Positions 1 through 13,600 of a stretch of DNA of 64,000 nucleotides are shown in pieces. The stretch is from NCBI GenBank assembly GCA_026874595.1, contig CM049319.1, positions 16,519,601 to 16,583,600 on the forward strand. Reading direction: 5' to 3'. Under the pieces are notes generated by a model that saw only the letters and a list, made by a program, of their open reading frames with translations, did no database searches and had not been told where the DNA came from. This DNA comes from Sipunculus nudus (Eukaryota; Annelida; Sipuncula; Golfingiida; Sipunculidae). The translations under genes were made by a program, and so were the position numbers. How positions within the stretch are numbered: the first letter of the stretch is position 1; every line of letters starts with the position of its first letter.

Positions 1-109
1 GCTATTTTTCTGATGCAGTGTGAACATGAAGTATATCAAATTCCACATACTGAGTTTGATATTGGGAAACAGTATTCAACATGCTTGTAGTGTTAAAACG
101 GTCTAAGTC

Positions 110-1503
110 TTTATTTAATATATAAGTGACAATGCATGCAATACCCTGCTATCTCTGGCAGAATTATCTGTGCTGCACATACCATACACTAATGTGAGGG
201 GCCTTTCATATAACAAAAAGTAAAAATTGATTGCCTAGTTTAAATTTTTCATGCAAACATACACAGTACAAAAGTCAACACATTATGGAAATCAAACTAA
301 TTAATGGACTAGTAAATAAAGATATGATAAGTGATAATATAATAATGGTGTTTTTGTTAAACTGCAGTCACCTATTGAAGCAAGGAAAAAACACACACAC
401 CCTAATTTACTGTGTACTTTGGTGGTCTCATGATGTGCATATATTAACATATATTAACATATATTAACATCAGAATGGAGTTCTGAATTTGTCAAGTGAA
501 TGCATACACTTGTATGGTTATACTACACTGGCGATAGGTTTACAGACAAGATATCTCTTCAGGCTAACTCTAGACATCTCATACACTTATTAATTGGTAA
601 TGTAACATTCACTATGACTCATTCCTTTTATCAACTGCTTGCATAGGTAGCTTTAGTGGTCTCAGCTGCCTGGAAACTGGCACAGGGATAAGAATGTTCT
701 AACAGCTGAGAGCTGGGAACTGCTAGTTTTCACAAAGTTTTCAAGTATTCAATGCCACCAATCTCTGCTATCAGTACCAGTACAATCATGGCCCTATGCC
801 AAAATCCTGGAAGTCACATAAGGCAAAGGCTGCCTTTGCAAGCAGTGGGTAAGAGAAAGGAATGAGAAATAATTTGGAAACAGGAATAATGTTTTCATCA
901 AAATGGGCATTTTGATATATTAGAGCCCTGCCTGTTTACAATCTAATAATCTTTAAAAGATAGGTGTCCATTTCGTGTTCCCAACTGAAGGCTAATAATC
1001 AAATTAAACCATAACTTCCTTATAATTCACATATATAACTTTACTTCCTTGTGATTCACAGTGACCCCTGAACTAATGAATATTGATAATGACCTGGACC
1101 AATCAGCAACCTTTGTGTCACCTGATTTAAAATCCTGCTGTGTGATTGGTCTCTTCAGGAATCAGGTCATGTGTCATGATGATGTCAGCATGATTATTAC
1201 AAAATAAACTGATATAAAACAACTATAATGATGATACAGGTAACTAGTATAAAATAAACAGATATTCTTGTTCCCTCTATGGATGTATGTGGCTAAATAC
1301 ATAGTAATAATCACATATATAATCTGATATTTACAGAGGTTATATGCCAGTGAATATAGTGGTATAAAACTGTACAGTGTTCGCTAACAGATGTCAGGGC
1401 AGTATTAAGCAGATACTGGGCAGCCAGCATAAATATGGTATCAACAAAAAGAGTGTTTGGCGGGTTCATGCAAAGGTCAAGGTTGCACCCACATGGGTCA
1501 AGG
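110..1503 (-). other. candidate 3' untranslated region
   Basis: Sequence following the stop codon. The nearest AATAAA-type hexamers on the minus strand that I could find are an AATAAA at 115-110 and an overlapping ATTAAA at 119-114. This would give a ~1.4 kb 3' UTR ending near the left edge. No other exon or gene is visible here. The exact cleavage site is not determinable from sequence alone. Confidence 0.35.
441..470. repeat. 10-bp microsatellite, 3 copies
   Basis: ATATTAACAT is repeated three times in perfect tandem. It lies in the presumed 3' UTR or just beyond it. Confidence 0.9.
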
Positions 1504-1516
1504 TCACACCCATGAG
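1468..1516. repeat. short duplication across the stop codon
   Basis: On the minus strand CATGGGTGTGACCTTGACC is followed by CATGTGGGTGCAACCTTGACC. The first copy contains the Trp-Val-stop codons of DSWV and the second lies in the 3' UTR. Both carry a TGACC-type half-site like those in the intron 1 arrays. Confidence 0.6.
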
Positions 1517-1647
1517 TCTGCTGCATCAGGAGGATGGGACCCGCCAAGTCGGATGTTGCTTTGTTCCTGCCTCTTTCTGGTCATGTTCTTGTTGACCTGG
1601 GCATATAATGGCTCTCGAGAATCAGCCTGGGGCTGAGGCTGCTGGGT
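1504..1647 (-). CDS. CTNND2-like: delta-catenin exon 22: terminal exon with DSWV PDZ ligand and stop
   Basis: 144 nt including TGA at 1506-1504. Reads [20 protein letters not shown], then [20 protein letters not shown] and DAADSWV. The last four residues DSWV are identical to the C-termini of ARVCF, PKP4 and CTNND2, where they bind PDZ domains (for example Erbin-type). EPLYAQV is a plausible phosphotyrosine site (inference). Acceptor TTTCTTTCAG. The 3' untranslated region follows to the left. Confidence 0.96.
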   Translation of the reverse strand, partial: TQQPQPQADSREPLYAQVNKNMTRKRQEQSNIRLGGSHPPDAADSWV

Positions 1648-4600
1648 CTGAAAGAAAATGAAAGGATCATGTGACTTACTGGACATATCACATTACATAC
1701 ATGTGATGTCACACACAGTTACTGTGGATAACTTCATGCTGCAGTGCCACCTGTCGGCAACTGTGACTGTATAGCAAGGTCAAGTGTGATTGGTCACTTA
1801 AGGCCGAAGGCCTTCGTTACCTGAAATTCCTACTCATGGAGTCATATATTACAAATGTTGTTCCTAGAGATCAACAAACATGATCTGATTCTATTAATGT
1901 GTGTTAAGTATGTGGTAAGTAGTTCTGAAATAAACTTTAGCCTTACCTATTGCTTATTAATTTACAAATTATTATTAGGCAGTTTATTCTGATTGCCTGT
2001 AGAACAAAACGTACACCTGGCGCTGGTGTGCTGTTGTGATAGCTATAGATTACTCTGTCATTCTGTTGTATTAGGGATGAAACTAAAGTGGTCTTCAAGT
2101 GAAAAATAATGAACAGCCAGAGTAAGCTAGTCAGTAAAATAAAAAATGTTAAAGTTAAAAGTTTAAAGCTTAAAAGTTACTTACTGGAGGGAAGAGGGGG
2201 ACACCTCCGGGTGGTCTGTAGTCCTCACGAGCGGGAGGAGGCAGTCGGTCCACACTACCATACGGCTGAACCATATCCTCACGTCCGAGTGGTCGCCCAT
2301 CCATCGTACCATACGGTCCAGTGGCAGGAGGGGCACCCATATCTGTCATGGGGACTTCATCAGGCTGTAAAGAGAATCCATCAACCAACTGTAATTTTGT
2401 ATTCAAAGAGTTGTAATATTACAGTTTTCAAAAATCTGGAGAACAGACTACATCTAGTGGCTCTTTTTCCCCCCTTGTGTAAGAGAGTCTACAGAGTTGT
2501 TAAAGTGACAGTGCATGCAATGTTGAAATAGTACTGAAAATCTGAAAAGGAAACAAATATTTTTGTCATTTTCTGCAATACATATAAGTATTTTGTCACA
2601 ATGATTAAACCTTACAGATCTTTAAATATGTTTACTTTCTGACTATACCAATTATATGCATAAAAGATATCTTTATGGAAAACCACCCTGCAGATGTTGA
2701 ATTTCTGTTTACAAGTAAGTGTTCCACTGATTATTTGATTGACTACTATGCAGGAAAAAATGGCTGTTACTATAGATACAGGATTTATGCTTTGGTTTCT
2801 ACACTGACACATATTCTTTTGTGTTCAAATTTCTGTCACTGCCAACTGCCTAATGTTTGGATCACTGGGTTTGTTGAGTGATACTGTTGTGATAGTATGG
2901 GCAGCCACTGCAGTGCAGTTTTTGACTTAAGTTGTGAAGGTCCTATCAGTTTAATTGAAATGCATACTGAGTTGAGTAATTCACTTATAACATAAGTACC
3001 GTATGTTAAATATGTTCTTAAGATCAACTGAAATATGATATAAATTTTCAAATTTTTAAGAAATATCCAGTGCAATACTAAACCACAATCAATGCACCAA
3101 AAACTGGAAAACATGAGTCCTACCCGGAGCTTTCCGTCTCTGTCATCATAGGGGTCTGGAATGAAAGCAACAGAAAACTTTGTGATGTTTAGAACATAAG
3201 AAAACACAGATAAAGAGAAGAATGCCACCTATCCCTTTATCAAAGAAGATCAGCTTCAGGAAAAAACAAATGACACTCTTGTTTATGGGATACGGAGCTG
3301 TGCAAAAGTAACTAAAAACATAAACTATACTTATATTCCAGCAAATTTATCAGAGCTAACAAAATTAAATTTTTTTCACCATTTTTTTTGCAAGACAAAT
3401 GATCAATTTCCCCATATATGACAAAACAAATATTTTTTTGTACACAAGAATTCCACAAGATTTGCACTGCACATAATATTAATAGTCACTAGCTGTGCTT
3501 AGGTTAATGAGCCAGTATTGCTGGTTTTATTAAAGAGACGCACATCAGATGTGTTTGTAAATCATATGCACTTAAAATATATATTCTCACAGAATACTCA
3601 TACTACAGTAAAAAAATTCTATTATGAACTTTTAAGTTTAATTTTAAGTGAGACATAAAATTCTGTTCCTGTAAACAGCAAGTGTCTTAGACACTGTTCA
3701 CAGTGCTCTTGTGAGACCTTCAAGTAAAACTAAAGTTCCGTGTCTGTAAACATGAAGTATCTTAGGAAATATTAATCTTGCAGAACATCCATATTCTTTT
3801 AGAATATTTTAGGTTAGACCAAATAATTCTATTTAAGTAAACAATAAATACTTCCAACCTATTATAACAATCACATTCTACTGAGATGGTTAATTTCAGA
3901 TTTATAATATTTCTGTGTTCTTTAAATGACAATCACCTCTGTCATGCATTCTGTTGTTTATCCTGCTGTACGGCGACTCTATCGGATCAGCGAACTCCCG
4001 GTTGTTGTTTGGAGAATGATGGGATGGCAGGGGATACGTTGGCTCTGACTGACCAGACCTGTAGTCCCCACCAGGGGGCACTCTAGTCACTGGAGGCAGT
4101 GTGTTCTGAGTTCCGTGGCCACTCTGGTCCATGTGAGGTTTACCGAGTGTCGCATCTGGCCGAGGTCCACCTCTGTGGGTATTACATCAATATTTAATAT
4201 AAATATGATACAATGAATAAAATATGTCTGTAATATAGGCATGTAAATATTCATTATTTTATCTATCAAGAATTAACAGAAAACTTATAGGAAACTGGTT
4301 CTGGCATGATCACCCTTCTGCAGTTTTAATCCAATCTGTATCAGATCTACATTACACTGACGAATTGACTCAAAGTGTGATATTATTTTAAGTGGGAAAG
4401 CAGAGTGATGAATGGTGGAGAGTTTAGGTTCCATATACAATGTGTTTTGATTGATATCTTTCTTAGCATAATTAGGAGCATTTTAAATGATCCATACAGA
4501 AGACAAGCCTGTATCTTATTTTATGTTTAATTTTTGTCTGACATGCTACTTTGTTACTCCAGTTAACTCACCGTGCAGCCATTGTTCTTGAGACAAAATG

Positions 4601-7600
4601 TTGTTCTCTGAATCCCATTCTCTTGTAGTCCATGTGTAGCTCCTTAAACTGCCACATTGCGAACAAGAGCTGTGAAAATAAAACATTATTAAGTTTTTTA
4701 TATGATCTGCTGCATTCTGTTTCATTTACTCTATATCAAAAACTCTGTGATTAACAGATTCATGAAAAATCTACCATGAGAGGAAAACTGCTACTTGTCT
4801 ATGATAAACTTTCTCTTGTACATCTATAATTGGTGCATTAATAATATTCACTTAAATTTATCACATGCATAATGATCATGAAACTAACAGTTCTGCAAGT
4901 TGCCACATTTTCATGACACACTAAAGTTCATAAATGGTCTTTGCTTAATGTTTATAAGCTAAGTGTAAATGTGAAGGAGCTCATTGTTTCAATTTTAATT
5001 CATTCTCAGTTGTAAGCTATCTGTCTCCAGTTTTATCCAATGGTTAAATGAAACAGTCGTCTTGAAAATACTGGTGAAACATTTTAAAAGCTTAATCTCT
5101 TACAAATTCTCTTCAACCAAAATACAGTAAAGCAGCGAAATATGTATTAAATGTAACTGGAATGTCACAAAATCCTTGATATTTTACAGCTTTTCTATGA
5201 CTTAAATCATTTTTACAGATGTTTAATGACAATATAATTTAGAAAATGGACATCTTTATTTTGTTATTACTTCATCATCATAAATATTAATTCTTACCAT
5301 GTGTATAACTGTATCTTCTATTGATTTTAAATATTTAACTTACACAATTATTTATACTTACTGCTGAGGCATACTGGCTGACTTTAGGGGAGAACCTCCC
5401 ACGTGAACGAGTAATATACACAAGGCGCGTTACTCCATCCTCCTTCAAGAGCAAACTGTAGCAGAGAAACACAAGGTTAGCAATGAGATTGCAAATACAG
5501 ACACAAGGCCACAGAATATTACAGAGGAAGGGGGTGGTTGTAATAAAATAAAACACAAGGCACGTAACTCCATCCTCCTTCAATAGAAAACTACACAGAA
5601 ACACAGGGTAAGAAATGAGATTACAAATATCCCTTCAGTGTAAACTGTAGCATATAAAACAGGGTTGAACATGTGCTTACAACTACTGATAAAAAGACAC
5701 TACAATTAAAGAGAAGAAAATTTGTGGTAATATGTATGAATCATCATTCTTTCCCCTCATAGCAGATAAGCCAGGGTAAATGTGTGATGGGTTCAAAATA
5801 ACATTTATATTATTTAAATTATCAAAACTTATTTTAAGTATGTTTGTTATTTTTATTATTAAAATTTTTATTATTATTCAACATACTTTAGCATACCTAA
5901 CCTGAATGTTACTTGAAAAATCACATGTTTACTTTGTATATATTATTCTTTTTATGTCTGTTTATACTGAAAAATTTATTATGATCCCATTTTATTATTA
6001 TCTTTAATATAACTTATTTTATTTATTGTTTCCCCATAATAAACTTACTGAGCAAACTCTGGGCTATTTTTGATCACTTCGTAGATGGCTGCTTCCACAG
6101 CACTGATTGTGTCATCAGAAATGGGGAAGCTGGGAGTCTTCGTCTCACTTGGCAACTTCTGTGCAAGCTGCTTCATTGCATATTTACCTGTACACAAACA
6201 TAACCATGTCAGATTATACAGGCAAATTCTACATTTACTGTAATATCTCATAATAAAAACATACGAAGAATGTTTTGATACATGGAAAAAGGTCATGTCA
6301 AACAAATTTCAAATTTAATCATTTAATTCAATTATTAGAATGCAACAAAGTTTATTTTCAAAACAATGACCCCAGGTTATCCATAGATGTCATGTTAGAA
6401 AGATAAATTCAAACCTCACATTTTCTTACTCCAGTCAGTTCAAAGGTTGACCTGGGTCAAGGTCACAATTATAGTTCACAAACCTATTTCACAGATAACA
6501 GACACTAACAGTTTATTCTTTGTTTCATCATTTATAGTTTTATATCACACCTTAGTCAAGATCACAGAGGACATTTTCCAAGCAATGTCAAGGCCACCTA
6601 CCAATCAGGTCTTTGTTCTTTGGGTCAAGCGCCAGATTCCTTAGCGCTGTGGCAGCAGCATGGACCACCTTATCGGACTCTAAATCTAACAATTCTACGA
6701 TGATTGGTAAACCTCGTTCTACACGAACAGCTGTACGAATCTGGATAGAAGGCTGAAAAAGATAGGAAATTAAGTTTCTCAATTTAGAAAATATTTCTCA
6801 ATTTTTTATTTAAATAAAAAATGTATCTATCCATAATATTGTATCTAACAGCCTAAGTCTTTGTGCTGTTCAAACAGACTATCAATTGGATCTGGATTCA
6901 TACAAAAACCAGATATGACTGAACTCTTCTGACAATACCTTTAAGTGTTCTTATAAAAAATGTCAGGTATATTCACCTCAAGAACAACAGACATCAGCAT
7001 TGTGTATAGCAATATAACTGGAAAAGGATGGATGGACATCACTGAAGTTTAACCTGTGACTGACATCATAACTCAAAGTAGGCCCTATTGTTAACATATT
7101 AATGTCCACAGAGTCATGTATTCAAGGCTAGCATGGCTGTAGCTGCAGCAGCTCTTACCTCCCATTCACAGGCTGCCAGGTTCTGTATTGCTCCTGCTGC
7201 AGCCTCTAGAGTCTCTGAGTTTGTGCAGTCAGTCAGCAGTGGCAGGTAGACATGGACTATGTCTTCACTCCATAACAGGTGCATACCCCGCCCTGGGTTC
7301 TGATTAGATGTGCTGGAATGTTTAATAAAATCCATTTATGTAGGTGGATGTGTTGATACAATTCTAGATATTCATGATTCTATCAGATAATCAGAAAATA
7401 AAGTAAGCATGACCAAAAGTTAAGCCTGGTGAGGAGACAATTAAAATACACCTGCTCTATTATTTAGATACACCAATCATTTAATTAATGATATCATGTG
7501 GTATATGAAAATTTAAATAGACATATGGACAGGCAACTATGAGGACAATAGGAGACACACGGAGAATCCCTGGCATTACTGTGCAAGTGGTGTGACAACT

Positions 7601-10600
7601 AGAACACAAGAAGTCAACATGCGATGGGATGGGTGAAGTGAGGCATGGATTGAGTGGCAAGGGGAAAATTGAGAAATGTGTTGCATATTAGCATGGATGT
7701 CTGCCATGTAAACATGATTGTAGTAGGTGCCCTGTTTTCTTGATAGAGAAAGCTATCCAAGATGTATACATATGCAAAAATTCTGATGAAAAATCAAACC
7801 ACTGCTGAGATATGAATGGTTTTTACCCTAGGCAGATGAACAGATGGACAACGTGCAAAAATGGTTGTAAGTTGGGCCACCAAATTTGTATAAGCTGTAG
7901 AGCTATGCAAGGTCTATACTCATGCAAAATTTCAGGCCGATATGTCAAACCAGTCCTGAGATATTAGCACAGATACAATAACGAACTTTGCAATAGTGGG
8001 TTACATGATCAGCTCACATGTGATATCACTGATCTTCATTCTATTTTGTAATGTCAATGCTGTGTCACCACCATGAGGTGTAATTTAACTGCAGTGTATA
8101 CAACATGTGACTTACTCGATGTACGGACTGAACTCTGTCTTGTTGTGATCTTTCTGATTATCTTTCTTCTTCCGACTGATCCCAAAACAACCAGTGTTTT
8201 CTGAAAAACAATCTAGGTATATAATAAACGTACCAAAAGTTGGTATAAATACCATTACATTTACATATTACCATTGTTAGTTCACCTGTAATGCTACCTC
8301 ATCGACAACAGGTAACCAGTATGAAGTATTTACTAATCAGAGCATTTGTTGTTTTGTTGAAGAGTTAGTTTTATGGTTGCTTGATAGGTGTCACCAGTAT
8401 GAAGTGCTTACATGAAACATCTATTTATTTCTTGAAACACAGAGGCGTTCCTTTCAACAATACTTTTTTAAAGGACTCTGCTTGATGATAATAAATTTCT
8501 GGTACATATTTTAGAGAATGATATTTTCACTTATTTAGCTAGTTTGCACAATATACCTAAAATCATGCAAACCTACTGAAACAGAATTTATTCAATTTTA
8601 TATTATTCTGCTGTTAAAACCAAATTAAGACAGTCTGTCCTTTATGTCTTTTAAAACAGTTAAACCCTGTTGCTTACACCAATACTAAGGATGTAAAATA
8701 ACTTGTAATGTATTATCATATTATCTTTTGTCACACCTTTTTCTCCTGGTGGTTTCTTGGGTTGCCTGCGTGCCAGGTACTGTGGGTCCCCCACCTCTTG
8801 ACACGCGTAGCTAAGATTTCGAAGTAAGCACACACAGTTCTCTACTGATTTGTTATCTATGTCGTTCTTGCCGATTGCAGCCCTGACTATGAACAACACC
8901 GCCTCTACCAGCCCCTCACACTCTCTTAACTTCTTCCTTGCATAAGGTCCTGCTGAGCTGATGTTCCTGTGTAATACATGAGGGAAACAATTATTACATC
9001 GTTCTGGTCATGCTGAACTAAAGGCTCAGAGAAGTACACAACAGAAGTTATTACAATATTCACATAGTCTTGTAGATATGATATTCCTTATAAGAATGCA
9101 AGGGCAGTCATTATGATAGTGGTACGGTCACACTGAACTGATGTTTCTGAAAGTGTATACAATGTAAGTTGTGATAATATTGGTGTGTTCACACTTAAAA
9201 GGGAGTTCTGAGATGTAATCAAAGGTGGTCATTATTATATTGGTAAAGTCATGTAAAACTGATGTTCCTTGGAAGTATACAAGGTATTTATTATAATAAA
9301 ATTGTTGACACTGAAAAGGAGCTCCTGATATAATTACATGGGTAGTCATTAAAATATTGGAATGGTCCCACTGATCTAATGTTCCTGAGTTCTAAAGAAG
9401 GGAAGTCAATATAATATAGTATGATCATACAAAACACATTCGTGAGAAGTATACATGGGTTGTGATTATTATACTGATATGATCAAAAGGAAGAACTGTT
9501 CCTGTGAAGTATTCAAGGAAAATGATTACAATATTTGAGCGATTAAACAGAACTAATGTTCACAAAAAATTACTAACTGGATTTATTCTATCTGATTTTA
9601 TTATATCTGATTGTGTTACCTAAGCACACCACTAGCATTCCTGAACACCGTAGACCAGTAGACATTCTGGGGCATGCTGGTCTTAGGGTCCATACTCCTG
9701 TCCCAGCCTGAGTGTGGGATTACGACGGTATTTATTAACACTGTCAGTCCTTCGTCTATTATGGCCTTCTTCAAGTCCTGATCAAATAGAAAAGAGGTAT
9801 GTATCAGCAGGGATCATGAATAAGATTTTTTTTTCTATTTTAATAAATAGTCCATTCTTACAAAACATGTGATATTTGTGAATTGCTCAAATCTGACCTT
9901 TCACAGGAATATGACATCAGGAGCTGTTACAGTCATATTATCTTTTCTGTCATAGCAAATCAGTCTGTGAATATGTTTGACCTGTAACCACTTACCTTCT
10001 GACTTAAAATTAATTGGTTTCTTCCTTCAGTAATGACTCATTTAAGGTCTTAATATTGCCAAAATACCTTGGTTCAGTTAAGCATTAAAATATACAAGTC
10101 AAAATATATATATATATTTTGAATCCTTAGAATATCCTCTGTTAAATCTGCTATTTAAACATAATTTTTGCTGTTAGTCTGAAGATTTTAAAATTAAAAG
10201 CAAAGTTTTAATTTTTACAAAAAAATGTGATTTATCTCTCATCTGGCAGTAAGCATGCATTTAACAATAGCATCATCATGAAAATGACAATTTCAAAATG
10301 AAAAGCATGCTTAGAAATACATACCACAAATGAAAAGAAGGTGTGTGTGAATGTGTACATATATTACACTGGTAGTTCCCACCTGACATGAGGAGAGATT
10401 CCACAAAATCCCCGTGACCAGCTCTCTTATGTCATTATGTGGTGTCTTTCTGAGTAACCGTACTAAGGCTGGGATACCACCTGCATTCTTTATTGCCCTC
10501 TGTAAAACACCATATAATATTACATAAATATCAATACCATAGCAGCATTATGATCTTAAATTTTTCTTTTATAAAATACTGATAAAAACTTTTCTTTTAG

Positions 10601-13600
10601 ATAATGCTGATTAGGCAAAAAAATAAAAGGTTGGGTTCTCAGGTAAAAGCACAACATAACAAAGGAAATCTTATCAAAATTATGTTGTTTTATCTTCTTG
10701 CAAGAGAATGATAATGCATAACGGACTAATGAGAAAATCATTAGAAAGTTCAAGCCATTTTTTTTATGATGAATACAAGTAAGCTTTAAATGACCATTTA
10801 TTTTGAAAAAATTATAATCATGGCCAACAGATGGCCCTTCATTTTAGATTGTACACTAATTCTCAAGTCTCAATCCTGGCCTTGTTTTTATGTTCTGGTT
10901 GTGCTGTTCAATAATTGTCTCTCTTTATGATTTGTCTGTTTTTCTGATCAGTATTCTGGTTATCATATTTTACCTTATTCTCATCATTGGCCCGGCCGTA
11001 TGACAGGTTCCTCAGGGCACCACACGCGTTCCTGTGTACCTCAGGGATCTCATTGTTAACTTGCTGTACCAAGGCATGGATGGCACCAAGAGCCCTACAA
11101 TACATACAGAGAAATAATTACCATCACTGGGCCAGGTATCCCTTATTCAAAGGCACCAGAGCCTTGAAATACAAACAGAATCAAACCAAATACACCATTA
11201 CAGGACCAGGTATCTCAAAACAAAAGGAATCAGACCAGTGAAAACAATGTAAACATAAGACTGGAAACAGCTGTACATCTCTACATTATATAGAGAAGCA
11301 GATAGAGTCCTGGAATATGTCCATGCCCTGGGGATGGCAGTCTACTATATGATCAGAATAAAATAATATAATAATAGTTTTTTTCATTTTACCACAGTGG
11401 AATATAAAGCATTCTATTTCTATGATATACACAGATATCAAGGCATTATACAAATCCCTGATGCTCAAATGAAATTTCATAATTTTGTCTTAAAGTATCT
11501 AACAGGACTCAAACAGGGGACCTGCCACTGCTAAGTCAAATACCTTAAGTACTATGCCACCTTCCCTATATCCTGTTAACATTATATGTCCCTCCCTCTC
11601 TTACGCATACGTTCAACCGTGTTAATAGTGCATATAATACTCGTTTTTCTCAGGGCTTCAATTTATCATTACCTAAACCAAACAGAGAATCCTTCAAAGC
11701 AAGTCTTGCATATGCTGGTCCCATCCACTGGAATTCTTTACCTGTAAGTGTCAAATCTGCAACCAGTCTCTGCCAGTTTAAATCATTGTACAAGCAATTT
11801 ATGCCATATAATTTTTCATAGCTTGTTCACAGGTGCCTTTTCGTCTTTGTATTCATTACGTATATTACTGTGTCATTATGTAATATATTTATTGTGAAAT
11901 CACGATCTTACATGTTTTAATTTTTAGTCAGGCCTCTAATTTAAATTTATTTACTCAATATTCGTGTATATCATTTAAGAATTTTTTTTCTATGATCATT
12001 TTAAACCATGTATGTATAACTGTTTTTTATGTATGCATGTATTTTAGTTTCAGTTCTTTCATATTTGCTTTTTTATCTGTGTACTTATCTATATCATCTA
12101 GACAAGGACCCTATTGAAAAACAGCTTTTGCTGAATAGGCTATCCTGGTTAAATATGTATTATAAATACCTGGCTTTGGACTTGATGTCATCCTTCATAT
12201 AACACAAGTGTTGAAGGTAAGCCGCTGCGTTGGCCTTTATAGAGTTACTGGGGTGGCTCAGGAACTCTATCACTTCTTGTAGATCTGGGTTTCTGAATCG
12301 TTGATCTACAAAGAGAATGCATTAAAATAAAAGAGTCACTTAAAGAGTGTAAATGGCTAACATTAATATAAAGACAAGATTTATATATAGTGCAAATGAT
12401 ACTCTTCAACGCATGAAAGCAAAATCTAATTTCACTGAAAAACAAACTTGAGCTAACAGTTTCCAGATCACTGACCAAACATTAAATACCAAATATCCAT
12501 GATATTATGACATCATGACGTCATGACACTTAAGCCATCAGGGTATCAAAATGATTAAGCTCAGGGATGCATTTAGCGGGGACACAGGAAGTATGCACCC
12601 CCTCTTTTTCGACCTAAAATATTTTGAAAATAAAATATAATACACACTTGATATCAAAGTACAGCACTGGTGTTCTTTGCCACTTAAGTATACGAGAGTT
12701 ATATAAAGTCTACCAGCATTACCACACTTTTGTTCACCTATGCCAGAAAGCTGAGCCCCCTCTTTTCTAACATCTTTATATAAGCTATTCTGATATTATC
12801 AAGATTTAATCATTATGACATCATAATCACCTTGCCTTTACACCATATCTAAAATTAGCCATCACTATGGTCTATATCCAAAAGTTAAAATGATTACCAA
12901 AACAAGGGACCTATGGGTCACGGCGCTCAGCTGTTATATATGATAAAAAAATATGATTTAGAAATGAGGCACATGCTGGTTTTGTGTGGTAATAAGTATA
13001 AACTGTATTATGAGTTGTTGTTGTTTAGCTTATGTATGATTTTGATAGTACCTTTGGAAACAGAGAAGAGAATTGATTTCATTTATTTTATTAACAAATG
13101 GAGAACTATTGTCACACAGATTTTGACTTGGCCATATAACTTATAAGCAGAACATATAATATAAGAGTTTAACTATTTATTAAAAATATTACAAATATTG
13201 TCCCAGATATAATTTTTATTAAAAATAATAAGAGAATTGTATGATTTTTAAAATGAAATATAACTGAAATGATTATTAAAATAATATTAAAGAATATATT
13301 CATGAATGCATTCATGAATACATTTGGAAAGTATTTGCACTGGTATTCATATACTTTCATTTTTACCTGAATTCTCATTCTTTATGCAAGAAATTTTATA
13401 ATGGAGTACATATTCATATTCGTATTTAAATACAATTGCAAAGTATTCCCACCATGTCTGGTATTTATTCAGTTTTCACCAAACAATGGAGTTGAGAATC
13501 CAAAATGTACAAAATTCACACATTTAAATAATGATCATAAGTACCTGGTTTTATGGCTTTTATTTATATAAAAAAAAAAAATGTGATATATTCATTTTGG

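Noticed and set aside
1072-1185. Inverted repeat GACCTGGACCAATCA / TGATTGGTCTC...AGGTC
   Set aside because: A modest hairpin in the 3' UTR region; no terminal or target-duplication evidence for a mobile element.
2109-2531. 140-codon plus-strand frame
   Set aside because: It is the shadow of exon 21 on the opposite strand; the minus-strand frame has homology context and splice sites.
8951-9570. CRISPR-like regular spacing of ~60 bp
   Set aside because: Whole units are homologous, with no unique spacers and a eukaryotic intron context; it is a minisatellite.
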